Assembly: GCA_036802945.1 (NCBI GenBank)
Contig: DAIRVG010000010.1
Location: forward strand, 9,793-73,792
DNA length: 64,000 nucleotides
Direction of reading: 5' to 3'
Source of the DNA: Gp6-AA40 sp036802945
Lineage (GTDB): Bacteria > Acidobacteriota > Vicinamibacteria > Vicinamibacterales > UBA2999
Below are positions 24,403 through 32,872 of this stretch, piece after piece; within the stretch, counting starts at the first letter, position 1, and the number at the start of each line of letters is the position of its first letter. The translations under genes were made by a program, and so were the position numbers. Below the pieces are notes generated by a model that worked only from the letters and a program-made list of their open reading frames with translations, was not told the origin of the DNA and made no database searches.

Positions 24403-24650
24403 TCGTCGACGTCCTCGTCGACAGCTTCCTCGTCGTCATCGATATCGTCTTCGTCGTCGACGTCGTCTTCGTCCTCATCCTCGTCGTCCTCGTCGTCGTC
24501 CAGGTCTTCGTCCTCGTCGTCGGCGATTTCGACTTCGTCGGCGCCCAGCAGCATGAGGTTCTTCCCGCACTCCGGGCAACTGAACGTGTCGCCCTCTTCG
24601 TAGTCTGCGGTCTCGATCTCGTCGAATTCACACTCGGGGCAGGTCGCCAT
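24399..24650 (-). CDS. Small zinc-ribbon protein with acidic tail, LysW-like
   Basis: 83 aa. ATG at 24650 has GGAG at the right distance. Two Cys pairs (CPECEF and CPECGK, residues 4-29) form a zinc ribbon close to the start of LysW, the amino-group carrier protein. Residues 42-83 are nearly all Asp and Glu. Real LysW ends in EDWGE, whose last Glu holds the substrate; this one ends DEDVDE, so carrier activity is only a guess. Translationally coupled to larE. Confidence 0.75.
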   Translation of the reverse strand: MATCPECEFDEIETADYEEGDTFSCPECGKNLMLLGADEVEIADDEDEDLDDDEDDEDEDEDDVDDEDDIDDDEEAVDEDVDE

Positions 24651-24740
24651 ACGGGCTCCATACGGCGGAAAGCCGCCGTCAGCAGGTCGGAAAAACGCCG
24701 CATCCTCAGGCGGATTCAGCATTTCCCTGTAGAACGTCGG

Positions 24741-24746
24741 ATTATA
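24741..24746 (-). promoter_or_regulatory. -10 box (TATAAT) for the zinc-ribbon/larE operon
   Basis: Perfect TATAAT on the minus strand, with TTGCGG 18 bp upstream (24765-24770). Predicted leader of about 85 nt before the ATG at 24650. Confidence 0.6.
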
Positions 24747-24813
24747 GCGAGATCATCACGATGTCCGCAACGAAGCCTAAGGTCGCGAACTTGCCATACC
24801 GATACTCAGAGAC

Positions 24814-25536
24814 GTGAGTACCACTGCAGCCGTCGCTGCCAAAATCGTCATCGTCGCCGACGATACGGCCTTTGTTCGCGACCGCTTCAAGTCGGTGCTC
24901 GAAGGGGCGGGCCACCGCGCCGTGACCGTCTCCAATGGGAACGAGCTCATCGCGCGCGTGAAGTTGGAGCTGGACAAAATCGACCTGATCGTCGTCGATT
25001 TGCGTCTCCCGCAGGCGCAGGGTGTCGATCTGGTCAGGCGACTGCGGAAGCTGGACCCGGTCAAACCACCGATCGTGGTCTTCAGCGGCACAATCGCGAA
25101 CGCCGGAGAGGTCCGCGAGCTGGCAGCGCTCAACGTCTCGGGTTACGTCAATGAGTACACGGCGCTCCAGCATATTTTGCCGTCACTTTCACCGCACCTC
25201 TTCCCAGGCCACTTCAACCGCCGCACCGGGCCGCGCGTCGTCCTGGGGATTCCCATCGCTTACCGCTTCGGCAACAACATTGCCGCGGCGGTCACGCTGA
25301 ACATCAGCAGAGGTGGCGTGGCCGTGCGGACGACGAGCCCGCTCGAAATGGGCCTTGTCGTGAAGGCGCGATTCCGCCTGCCGATGGGCAAGCGGGATAT
25401 CGACGTGGAATCCAAGATCGCATGGAGCGACCGGCGCGTCGGCATGGGCTTCGAGTTCATGAACCTCAACGCCGACGACCAGGCAGCGATCGCCGATTAC
25501 GTCGATTCGCATTTCTTCTCTAATCGAAAAGCCTGA
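24814..25536 (+). CDS. Receiver-PilZ fusion protein
   Basis: 240 aa from the GTG at 24814. Residues 10-125 are a receiver domain with the acidic pair Asp16-Asp17 and phospho-acceptor Asp62 (LIVVDLRLPQ), but the conserved Lys is replaced (GYVNEY), so signalling may be altered. Residues 130-235 are a PilZ domain with RTGPR (RxxxR) and NISRGG, the c-di-GMP-binding motifs. It probably joins a kinase input to c-di-GMP sensing. A weak GATACT sits 7 bp before the GTG. Confidence 0.88.
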   Translation: MSTTAAVAAKIVIVADDTAFVRDRFKSVLEGAGHRAVTVSNGNELIARVKLELDKIDLIVVDLRLPQAQGVDLVRRLRKLDPVKPPIVVFSGTIANAGEVRELAALNVSGYVNEYTALQHILPSLSPHLFPGHFNRRTGPRVVLGIPIAYRFGNNIAAAVTLNISRGGVAVRTTSPLEMGLVVKARFRLPMGKRDIDVESKIAWSDRRVGMGFEFMNLNADDQAAIADYVDSHFFSNRKA

Positions 25537-25541
25537 CGCTC

Positions 25542-25649
25542 GCCACGAAGACGAATTAGCCACAAAGGGCACAAAGAACTCAAAGGGTTTTTCCTTTTGT
25601 GAACTTTGTGTTCTTTGTGGCCAATTCGTCTTCGTGCTCTTCGTGGCTA
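25542..25649. repeat. Nested double palindrome, ACGAAGAC outside and ACAAAGGGC inside
   Basis: Outer arms GCCACGAAGACGAATTAGCC and GGCCAATTCGTCTTCGTGC; inner arms CACAAAGGGCACAAAGAAC and GAACTTTGTGTTCTTTGTG. Convergent gap; its right end includes the TAG stop of the ATPase. Confidence 0.9.
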
Positions 25650-27782
25650 CCGTGCGCGGAGCAGCCGCAGCGCATTTGCCACGACGATGACGGTGGCGCC
25701 GGTGTCGGCGAGGACCGCCATCCAAAGCGTCGCGACGCCGGTGATCGCCAGCGCGAGGAACGCGGCCTTCAACAGCAGAGAGATGGCCACATTGGTCCTG
25801 ATGTTCCGCATCGACGCGCGCGCAAGGCGGATCGCATAGGGCAGCTTCAGCAACTCGTCGGACATCAGCGCCACGTCCGCGGTCTCGAGCGCGACGTCGG
25901 ACCCCGCGGCGCCCATCGCCACACCGACGTCGGCGGCAGCCAGCGCGGGCGCATCGTTCACGCCGTCTCCGACCATCAGCAAAGCGCCGTGTGCGGCGCG
26001 TAGCGACTCGACCATCGCCTGCTTCTGTTCGGGCAGCAGCGCGGCGTGATACTCGTCGACCTTGAGCTCGCGGGCGATGGCGGCCGCTGTTTCCTCGTGA
26101 TCGCCGGTGAGCATCGCGATCACCGAGACGTGCTGCTCCCGAAGCATCTCGATGGCCTCGCGGGCGTTCTCGCGCGGGCGGTCGGCCACGGCAATCGCGC
26201 CGAGCGCCATACCGTCCGCGGCGATAAAGACCAGCGACTTCCCGTTCGCGCGCAGCCGATCAGCATCCGGCCATGTCGTTGGCAGTGCAATGTGCTGGGA
26301 CTCGAAGAAGCGCTCGTTCCCGATCGCGACATGGCGGCCGTCGACGTCGCCTTCGGCGCCCATACCCGGCACAGACGTGAATCGCTGGACCGAGGGCAGA
26401 CTCGGGAGAAGCACCTGGGTATGTCGCGCTATCGCGGCGGCGACCGGATGCGCTGAGCGCGATTCGACGGCAGCGGCCAGACGCATCACATCGAGCGGCG
26501 CGACACCGTCGAGCGGAGCGACGTCGGTGACCTTCAACTCGCCTTTGGTCAGCGTGCCGGTCTTGTCGAAGGCGACTATCCGGATGCCGGCGAGGCGCTC
26601 GAGATAGGCGCCACCCTTGATCAGCACCCCGTTCCGAGCCGCCGCTGAAAGAGCCGCGACGATCGATACGGGCGTCGAGATTACGAGCGCGCACGGACAC
26701 GCGATGACGAGCAGGACGAGGGCTCGATACAGCCACACCGAGATGGGCGCCGCCCCCGCGAGCGGCGGCACCACCGCGACGACCACCGCTAACGCCAGTA
26801 CGATTGGCGTGTAAACGCGCGCGAATCGATCGACGAAGGACTGAACGGGCGCACGCCGTGCCTGCGCTGTTTCAACCAGATGAATGATGTGCGAGAGACG
26901 GCTGTCGCGCCCCAGGCGGATGACGCGCACCTCCATCGCGCCGCGGCCGTTGATCGTCCCGGCAAAGACCTCGGTGCCTGGACTTTTGTCGATGGGCCGG
27001 GATTCGCCGGTGAGCGGCGCCTCGTTGACGTCGCTGTGGCCGGTCAGCACGACGCCGTCGAGTGGAATCTTCTCGCCCGGCCGGACGACGATCTCATCGC
27101 CGGGCGCAATCGCGTCCACCGCGACGCGCTCGTCGCGGCCGTTGCGCCTGACCAGCGCATCGCGAGGCGCGAGATCGATCAGCGCCCGAATCGCCTGGCG
27201 CGCCCGCTCCATCGTCCGGACTTCAAGCCACTGCGCAGTCGAGAACAGAAAGACGACCGTCGTCGCTTCGAGCCAGTCGCCCAGCGCCATCGCACCTACC
27301 ACGGCAACGACCATCAGCACGTTGATGTCGAGCGTGCGTGACCGAGCGGCGGTGATCGCGCGACGGATCGGATAGACAATGCCGGCGGCGGCACCAGCCA
27401 GGTAAAGCGGCAGTGACGCGCGCGGGAACCCGGCGGCGCCCGACAGCGCTCCGGCGCCCAGAAGCAGGCCACACGCGATCATCAGCTTCCACCGCCACTC
27501 GAGCGCACCGCCGTGCGCCATCGGCTCCTCGTGCTCGAGCCACATGCGCATGCCGGTCTCACCCACCGCGTCGACCATTGCCGACGTCGTCAGCTTTGCG
27601 GCGTCGTACTTGATGTGCAGCCGCTGCCCGATCACATCCGCGGAGACGGCTTCGAGACCGGCGAGCGGCTTCAGCCGTCGCTCGAGGATCACGACTTCCT
27701 CGTTGCAGTCCATTCCCTCGACGCGGAAGATCGCTTCAGCGTGAAGCTCACAGACGGTGCACGTGACGGTCTCAGTTGCCAT
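25647..27782 (-). CDS. Heavy-metal P1B-type ATPase (Zn/Cd/Pb class)
   Basis: 711 aa. Exports divalent soft metals across the inner membrane. Residues 1-80 are a metal-binding domain whose motif is GMDCNEE, that is Cys followed by Glu instead of a second Cys, preceded by an extra Cys pair (CTVC, 8-11). The membrane motif CPC is at 362-364, the phosphorylated Asp406 in DKTGTLTKG, and the HP locus in SRSAHPVAAAIARH. CPC with this N-terminal motif suggests the ZntA/CadA group rather than copper. A G-rich tract precedes its start codon. Confidence 0.93.
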   Translation of the reverse strand: MATETVTCTVCELHAEAIFRVEGMDCNEEVVILERRLKPLAGLEAVSADVIGQRLHIKYDAAKLTTSAMVDAVGETGMRMWLEHEEPMAHGGALEWRWKLMIACGLLLGAGALSGAAGFPRASLPLYLAGAAAGIVYPIRRAITAARSRTLDINVLMVVAVVGAMALGDWLEATTVVFLFSTAQWLEVRTMERARQAIRALIDLAPRDALVRRNGRDERVAVDAIAPGDEIVVRPGEKIPLDGVVLTGHSDVNEAPLTGESRPIDKSPGTEVFAGTINGRGAMEVRVIRLGRDSRLSHIIHLVETAQARRAPVQSFVDRFARVYTPIVLALAVVVAVVPPLAGAAPISVWLYRALVLLVIACPCALVISTPVSIVAALSAAARNGVLIKGGAYLERLAGIRIVAFDKTGTLTKGELKVTDVAPLDGVAPLDVMRLAAAVESRSAHPVAAAIARHTQVLLPSLPSVQRFTSVPGMGAEGDVDGRHVAIGNERFFESQHIALPTTWPDADRLRANGKSLVFIAADGMALGAIAVADRPRENAREAIEMLREQHVSVIAMLTGDHEETAAAIARELKVDEYHAALLPEQKQAMVESLRAAHGALLMVGDGVNDAPALAAADVGVAMGAAGSDVALETADVALMSDELLKLPYAIRLARASMRNIRTNVAISLLLKAAFLALAITGVATLWMAVLADTGATVIVVANALRLLRAR

Positions 27783-27898
27783 CCCCTAGTCCCTGTCCCC
27801 TAACCCCTGTCCCCTGTCCCCTAACCCCTGTCCCCTGTCCCCTAACCCCCTGTCCCCTAACCTCTGTCCCCTTCCCCCTTCCCCCTAACCCCTGTTCC
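27783..27898 (-). repeat. Tandem G-rich tract GGGGACAGGGG/GGGGTTAGGGG
   Basis: About 115 bp of near-perfect GGGGACA and GGGGTTA units on the coding strand of the ATPase, ending at its ATG. Many G4 runs at 3 bp spacing make a G-quadruplex very likely in the DNA or in the mRNA leader. Confidence 0.85.
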
Positions 27899-28080
27899 TG
27901 AAGACTCTCTTCCTATCTTCCCGGATCCCGGCCGATTAACGCCTTCCGACGTCCGAAAGGCGGGTCCAAAAGGGCGTCCAAACGGGCGACCGGGCCCTTC
28001 GGGACCCGGCGTACGTATAATCGGCTGTTAAACAACCCGATTTTCTACGGGTTGACGAGCAGGACACCGGAGGCACTCAA
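27899..28080. other. Intergenic region with gld-operon promoter
   Basis: Holds the divergent spacer between ATPase and ABC genes. A perfect TATAAT lies at 28016-28021 (plus strand) and a small hairpin AACCCG/CGGGTT at 28034-28053 in the leader; GGAGG at 28069-28073 serves the TTG at 28081. A GGGCCCTTCGGGACCC palindrome, related to the GGACC family, lies at 27990-28008. Confidence 0.55.
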
Positions 28081-29052
28081 TTGATCGAGGTTCAACACCT
28101 CACGAAGCGGTACGGCCCCGTGACCGCGGTGAACGACGTGAGCTTTACGGTCGAGCGGGGCGAGATTCTCGGCTTTCTCGGCCCGAACGGGGCCGGCAAG
28201 ACGACGACGATGCGCGTGCTGACCGGCTACATGCCGCCGAGCGAGGGCAAGGCGATCGTGGCCGGTTACGACGTGCTTGAACAACCAATCGAAGCCAAGC
28301 GCCGCACCGGCTACCTCCCGGAAACACCTCCGCTCTATCCCGACATGACGGTGCGCGAATACCTGACGTTCGTGGCGAAGATCAAGGGTGTGCCGCGGAA
28401 AGAGTCCAAGTCGCGCATCGGCGAGATGATGCGGAAGACGCGGATCGACGACGTGGCGGATCGCCATTGCGGGAAGCTGTCAAAGGGGTATCGTCAGCGT
28501 GTCGGACTTGCGCAGGCGATGCTCCACAACCCTGATGTCCTCATCCTCGACGAGCCGACCGCCGGCCTCGACCCGAAGCAGATCATCGAGACGCGGCAGC
28601 TCATCAAGGGGCTCGCCGGCGACCACACGATCATTCTCAGCACGCACATCCTGCCGGAAGTCAGCCAGACCTGTCAGCGAGTCGTCATCATCAACAAAGG
28701 CAAGGTCGTCGCCGTCGACACGCCTGACAACCTCACGTCGCGGCTGCGTGGTTCCGAGACGATGTACCTCCAGGTGGACGCGCAGGGCGCCGATGCGGCG
28801 GGGATCCTGCAGCGCGTAGCGGGCGTGACGCGTGTGGCCGTCGCGGACACAAAACAACAGGTCGTGGGCTTCGAGATCGACAGCGAGACGGGGCACGATG
28901 TCCGGCGCGAGCTCGCGGCGGCGGTTGTCGGCCGCGGCTGGGGGCTGCTCGAGATGCGCCCGATGCGCATGAGCCTCGAGGAGATCTTCCTGCACGTGAC
29001 GACCGAAGACGTGGCCGCGCCGCCGGCCGTTGCGGAGGCTTCGCATGAGTAA
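28081..29052 (+). CDS. ABC transporter ATP-binding protein, GldA-like
   Basis: 323 aa, TTG start set by GGAGG 8 bp upstream. Walker A GPNGAGKTTT, signature LSKGYRQRVGLAQA, Walker B VLILDEPTAGLDP and the switch His (STHILPE) are all intact. The C-terminal 100 residues are the accessory domain seen in export-type ATPases. With the next genes it forms a GldA-GldF-GldG type ABC system. In this phylum such systems are widespread without gliding; cargo unknown. Confidence 0.92.
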   Translation: MIEVQHLTKRYGPVTAVNDVSFTVERGEILGFLGPNGAGKTTTMRVLTGYMPPSEGKAIVAGYDVLEQPIEAKRRTGYLPETPPLYPDMTVREYLTFVAKIKGVPRKESKSRIGEMMRKTRIDDVADRHCGKLSKGYRQRVGLAQAMLHNPDVLILDEPTAGLDPKQIIETRQLIKGLAGDHTIILSTHILPEVSQTCQRVVIINKGKVVAVDTPDNLTSRLRGSETMYLQVDAQGADAAGILQRVAGVTRVAVADTKQQVVGFEIDSETGHDVRRELAAAVVGRGWGLLEMRPMRMSLEEIFLHVTTEDVAAPPAVAEASHE

Positions 29053-29815
29053 CATCCTGGCGCTCGCGCACAAAGAGGTGAAGTCCGCCTTCTCCACGCC
29101 GATTGCCTACGTCGTGATTGGCTTCTTTGCGCTGCTCTGGGGCTGGTTCTTCTGGGTCAGCCTTATTTACTTCAACCAGCAGAGTCTGCAGTTCGCCGGG
29201 CCGGAGGGAGGGGGCGCGAATATCAACCAGCAGCTGATACGCCCGCTGTTTCTGAACGCCAGCGTCATCCTGCTGTTCGTGCTTCCGCTGATCACCATGC
29301 GGACCTACTCCGAGGAAAAGCGCTCGGGCACGATCGAGCTGCTCCTCACGTCGCCGCTGACCGATTTCCAGATCATCACGGGCAAGTTTCTTGGCGCGAT
29401 GGTGCTGTACGCCGCCATGCTGGCCGTCACGATAATCCACATGGCGCTACTGTTCAGCTATAGCACCCCCAGGCCCGAATGGCGCCCGGTGATGACCGGC
29501 TACCTCGGGCTGCTGCTGATGGGGGGGTGCTTCGTCTCCGTGGGACTGCTCATCTCGAGCCTCACGAAAAACCAGATTGTGTCCGGGATGGTGACCTTCG
29601 CGGTATTCCTGTTCCTGTGGGTGATCAACTGGCCCGCGTCGATGTCCGGACCGACGACACAGAGCGTGCTGAACTACCTGTCGATTACCGAGCATTTCGA
29701 CGACTTCACAAAAGGGATCCTCGATACAAAGCACCTGATCTACTACTTCAGCGTCATCTCGTTCGGGCTGTTCCTGACGGCTCGATCGGTCGACACGGAA
29801 CGCTGGAAGGGCTGA
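29045..29815 (+). CDS. ABC transporter permease, GldF-like
   Basis: About 256 aa with six membrane helices. Starts MSNILALAHKEVKSAF at the ATG 29045, overlapping the ATPase stop. LPLITMRTYSEEKRSGTIEL is the conserved ABC-2 loop that contacts the ATPase, and LLLTSPLTDFQIITGKFLG follows, as in GldF and NatB-type permeases. Confidence 0.92.
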   Translation: MSNILALAHKEVKSAFSTPIAYVVIGFFALLWGWFFWVSLIYFNQQSLQFAGPEGGGANINQQLIRPLFLNASVILLFVLPLITMRTYSEEKRSGTIELLLTSPLTDFQIITGKFLGAMVLYAAMLAVTIIHMALLFSYSTPRPEWRPVMTGYLGLLLMGGCFVSVGLLISSLTKNQIVSGMVTFAVFLFLWVINWPASMSGPTTQSVLNYLSITEHFDDFTKGILDTKHLIYYFSVISFGLFLTARSVDTERWKG

Positions 29816-29819
29816 GGCA

Positions 29820-31415
29820 ATGGTCAAGAACGTTCTCAATATCGTTGGCTGGCTTGGCACGGCGCTCGTTGTCGGTGCCGTAGCGGTGCGCATGCTGAGG
29901 CCAGAGTGGGATCAATACGCGGTATACGCCGCGTGGGGTGGCCTCGCGTGCGTGGTGCTTTACACACTCGGACAATGGCGCGAGATCATCGACTATTTCC
30001 GGCACCGCAACGCGCGTTACGGTGCGATTGCCAGCATCAGCGTGCTGATCTTTGTCGCGATCCTCGTCGCGGTGAATTACCTCTCGTTCCGGCAGAACAA
30101 GCGGTGGGACCTGACGCAGAACCAGCAGTTCACACTGTCGGACCAGACGGTCAAGCTGTTGAAGGACCTCGATGCGCCGGTGAAGTTCCTCGTGTTCGAC
30201 AAGCCGAGCGGCTTCGACCCGTTCCGCAGCAGCCTCGAGGAATACAAGTACCAGTCTCCGTCGAACGTCGACGTCCAGTACATCGACGCGGACAAGAGGC
30301 CGGGCGACGCGAAGCAGTACCAGGTGACGACCTACGGCACCGTGGTGCTCGAATACAAGGGCCGCGTCGAGCGCGTGAACTCGTCCGGGGAACAGGAACT
30401 GACCAACGCGCTCGTGAAGGTGCTGACGGGCGAGAAGAAGAAGGTCTATTTCGTCCAGGGCCACGGTGAGAGGGACCCGGACAGCACTGAGCCCCTCGGC
30501 GGCTACAGCGGCGCCAAGACGGCGCTCGAGGGCGACAACTACGAGGTCGCCAAGACCGTGCTTGCACAGGAAATGGACGTCCCGGCCGACGCGGCAGTCG
30601 TCATCGTCGCGGGGCCGAAAACGGATCTCCTGCAGCCGGAAGCCGACATGCTCGAGCGGTTCCTGAAGAAGGGCGGCCACGTGCTCGTGCTGACCGATCC
30701 GCCCGGGGAAAAGGATCCTCCAACGCCTGTCACGGACGCGCTGCTGAAGGACTGGGATTTCCAGGCCGGCAAGGATGTGGTTGTCGATGCGAGCGGGATC
30801 GGGCAACTGATCGGCACCGACGCGTCGGTGCCCGTTGTGGCGAGCTATCCCTCACATCCGATCACGGATCGATTCAACAACGTCCTCACGGCGTATCCAC
30901 TCGCGCGATCGATCACCCCGATTCTTCCCGCCACGAACGGTCGCGCGGCGGTCACCATTCTTCAGACGAGCCCGCGCAGCTGGGCGGAAGCGGACATGAG
31001 TCAGATCAAGTCCGGCAAGGTGGAGCTGAATACGGACAAGGGCGACAAGCAGGGGCCGGTCTCGATCGGCGCGGTGACCGCGACCAACGCGGTCGATGCG
31101 CCGAAACCGGATCCGGCGAAAGCGGCAGCGGGCGATCAGCCGCGCACGCCCGAGTCACGGTTCGTCACGATCGGCGACTCCGACTTCGCCGCCAACAATG
31201 CGCTCCGCATTCAGGGCAACCAGGATCTGTTCCTCAACACGATCAACTGGCTGGCGCAGCAGGAGAACCTGATCTCGATCCGTGCGAAACCGCCGAACGA
31301 CAGTCGCCTCACGATGACGGCGCGGCAGTCGATGGCGACATTGTGGATGTCTCTGCTCGTGATCCCGGCGATTGTCTTCGGCACGGGCGTCTATACCTGG
31401 TGGAGGAAACGCTGA
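29820..31415 (+). CDS. GldG-like ABC-associated protein
   Basis: 531 aa. Two N-terminal membrane helices (about residues 5-22 and 68-85), then a large periplasmic domain (NKRWDLTQNQQFTLSDQTVK is the typical entry) and a C-terminal anchor helix ending TGVYTWWRKR. GldG/IFT52-like domains in the middle (VYFVQGHGERDP, VLTDPP). It follows GldF by 4 bp and is probably an integral part of the transporter. Confidence 0.9.
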   Translation: MVKNVLNIVGWLGTALVVGAVAVRMLRPEWDQYAVYAAWGGLACVVLYTLGQWREIIDYFRHRNARYGAIASISVLIFVAILVAVNYLSFRQNKRWDLTQNQQFTLSDQTVKLLKDLDAPVKFLVFDKPSGFDPFRSSLEEYKYQSPSNVDVQYIDADKRPGDAKQYQVTTYGTVVLEYKGRVERVNSSGEQELTNALVKVLTGEKKKVYFVQGHGERDPDSTEPLGGYSGAKTALEGDNYEVAKTVLAQEMDVPADAAVVIVAGPKTDLLQPEADMLERFLKKGGHVLVLTDPPGEKDPPTPVTDALLKDWDFQAGKDVVVDASGIGQLIGTDASVPVVASYPSHPITDRFNNVLTAYPLARSITPILPATNGRAAVTILQTSPRSWAEADMSQIKSGKVELNTDKGDKQGPVSIGAVTATNAVDAPKPDPAKAAAGDQPRTPESRFVTIGDSDFAANNALRIQGNQDLFLNTINWLAQQENLISIRAKPPNDSRLTMTARQSMATLWMSLLVIPAIVFGTGVYTWWRKR

Positions 31416-31416
31416 C

Positions 31417-32733
31417 GTGCGGGGACTGAAATCCACGGTTGCGCTCGCGGTCGTGCTGCTCGGGCTCGTCGGGTACATCTACTTCGTCGACTCGAAGAAG
31501 CCGGCCTCAGGGGCGGCAGAGACCAAGGCGAAAGCGTTCACCGTCGAGGCGGATCAGATCGAGGAGATCCAGATCAAGCCGGCGGCGGCCGAGAGCTCGC
31601 GGGCCGAGAAGACGAACGGCACGTGGCAGCTCGTCGAGCCCGAAAAGACCGATGCCGACCAGGGACAGCTCACGAGTACGGCCACGAACATCGCTTCTCT
31701 CGAGGTCAACGGCGTCGTCGACGACAACCCGACGGACCTCGCGCAATACGGCCTGAACCCGGCGAAGCTCGATGTCGCCTTCCGCGTCAAGGGCGAGAAA
31801 GACCTTCGGCATCTGCTCGTCGGCGAGAAGACCGCCGCCGGCGGAGACCTCTATGCGAAGAGGGCGGACGAGAAGCGCGTCATCCTGATCTCGTCCTATC
31901 TCGAGGGCACATTCAATCGGACGCCGTTCGATCTGCGCGACAAGACGTTGTTGAAGTTCGACCACGACAAAGTGGACGGCCTCGAGATCGCGCGCGGAGG
32001 GACCATCACTCAGCTTGCCAAGAGCAACGGGGAATGGGCGATCGTGAAGCCGTACAACGCGCGAGCCGATTTCGGCACGGCGGAAGCGGCAGTCTCGTCG
32101 CTGTCATCGACACAGATGCAGAAAATTGTGTCGCCCAGCGCGGTCGATCTCCAGGCGTATGGCCTCGACCGGCCGGCGGTGACGACAACTGTGATATCGG
32201 GCAGCGCCCGCGCAACCCTGGCGATCGGAAAGGTCGAGGGCGATTCCGCGTACGCGCGCGACGTGTCGCGGCCGATGGTGTTCACCATTCCGCAGGCGAC
32301 GGCGGTGGATCTCCAGAAAGACGCCGGCATGTTCCGTCGCAAGGACATGTTCGATGGACGATCCTTCAACGCCTCGCGCGTGGAGCTGCATCGTGGCGCG
32401 GAAACACTGACTTTCGCGCGATCGAAGGATAAAGACGGCAAGGACGTCTGGAAGAACGCGGCCGGCACGGTGGTCGACACCGCGAAGGTCGAGGACATGC
32501 TGACGAAGCTGTCGAACATCCGCGCGCAGCTCTTCCAGGAGCGCGTTGACCCGGCGCTGAAGATGCCGACGCTCGTGGCGACCGTGTCGATGGACAACGG
32601 AAAAACCGAGACTGTCACGTTCGCGCGACAGGGAGACGCTGTGATCGCCAATCGCGCCGACGAGGGGGGCAGCGCCACCGTTGAAGCGGTCGCCCTCAAT
32701 GACGCGATGATGGCGATCGACGCCTTGAAGTGA
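31417..32733 (+). CDS. DUF4340 protein of the Gld-type ABC operon
   Basis: About 438 aa. GTG at 31417, one base after the GldG stop. A single N-terminal helix (TVALAVVLLGLVGYIYFVD) anchors a periplasmic region with repeated DUF4340 modules, recognisable by NGTWQLVEPEKTDADQGQL and the recurring LxxYGLxxP pattern (LAQYGLNPAK, LQAYGLDRPA). DUF4340 proteins almost always follow GldG in bacteria; their role is unknown. The stop is 8 bp before a palindromic repeat. Confidence 0.88.
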   Translation: MRGLKSTVALAVVLLGLVGYIYFVDSKKPASGAAETKAKAFTVEADQIEEIQIKPAAAESSRAEKTNGTWQLVEPEKTDADQGQLTSTATNIASLEVNGVVDDNPTDLAQYGLNPAKLDVAFRVKGEKDLRHLLVGEKTAAGGDLYAKRADEKRVILISSYLEGTFNRTPFDLRDKTLLKFDHDKVDGLEIARGGTITQLAKSNGEWAIVKPYNARADFGTAEAAVSSLSSTQMQKIVSPSAVDLQAYGLDRPAVTTTVISGSARATLAIGKVEGDSAYARDVSRPMVFTIPQATAVDLQKDAGMFRRKDMFDGRSFNASRVELHRGAETLTFARSKDKDGKDVWKNAAGTVVDTAKVEDMLTKLSNIRAQLFQERVDPALKMPTLVATVSMDNGKTETVTFARQGDAVIANRADEGGSATVEAVALNDAMMAIDALK

Positions 32734-32740
32734 CTCTGTA

Positions 32741-32872
32741 ATTCAAGATGCAAAATGCAAAATGCAAACACTGCGTTGTTTGCAGGACCGGGGTGGAGGT
32801 CGCCGCGCCTTCCACCCCGTTTTTGCGTACGCGTGTGGGATTTGCATTTTGCATTTTGAATTTTGCATTACT
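32741..32872. repeat. Palindromic element, TGCAAAAT type, whose right arm is coding
   Basis: Left arm ATTCAAGATGCAAAATGC then AAAATGCAAAC; right arm GATTTGCATTTTGCATTTTG then AATTTTGCATTAC (32841-32872). The right arm encodes the hydrophobic core of the next protein's signal peptide. Confidence 0.9.

Noticed and set aside
27783..27898. Telomere-like repeat or replicon end (GGGGTTA)
   Set aside because: The tract is internal, flanked by normal genes, and mixed with GGGGACA units; better seen as one more word-repeat family.
28081..32733. Gliding motility apparatus from the Gld-type genes
   Set aside because: Only the ABC part (A, F, G type) is present, and such transporters with DUF4340 are common in non-gliding bacteria. 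No other gliding or type IX secretion genes are in the window.
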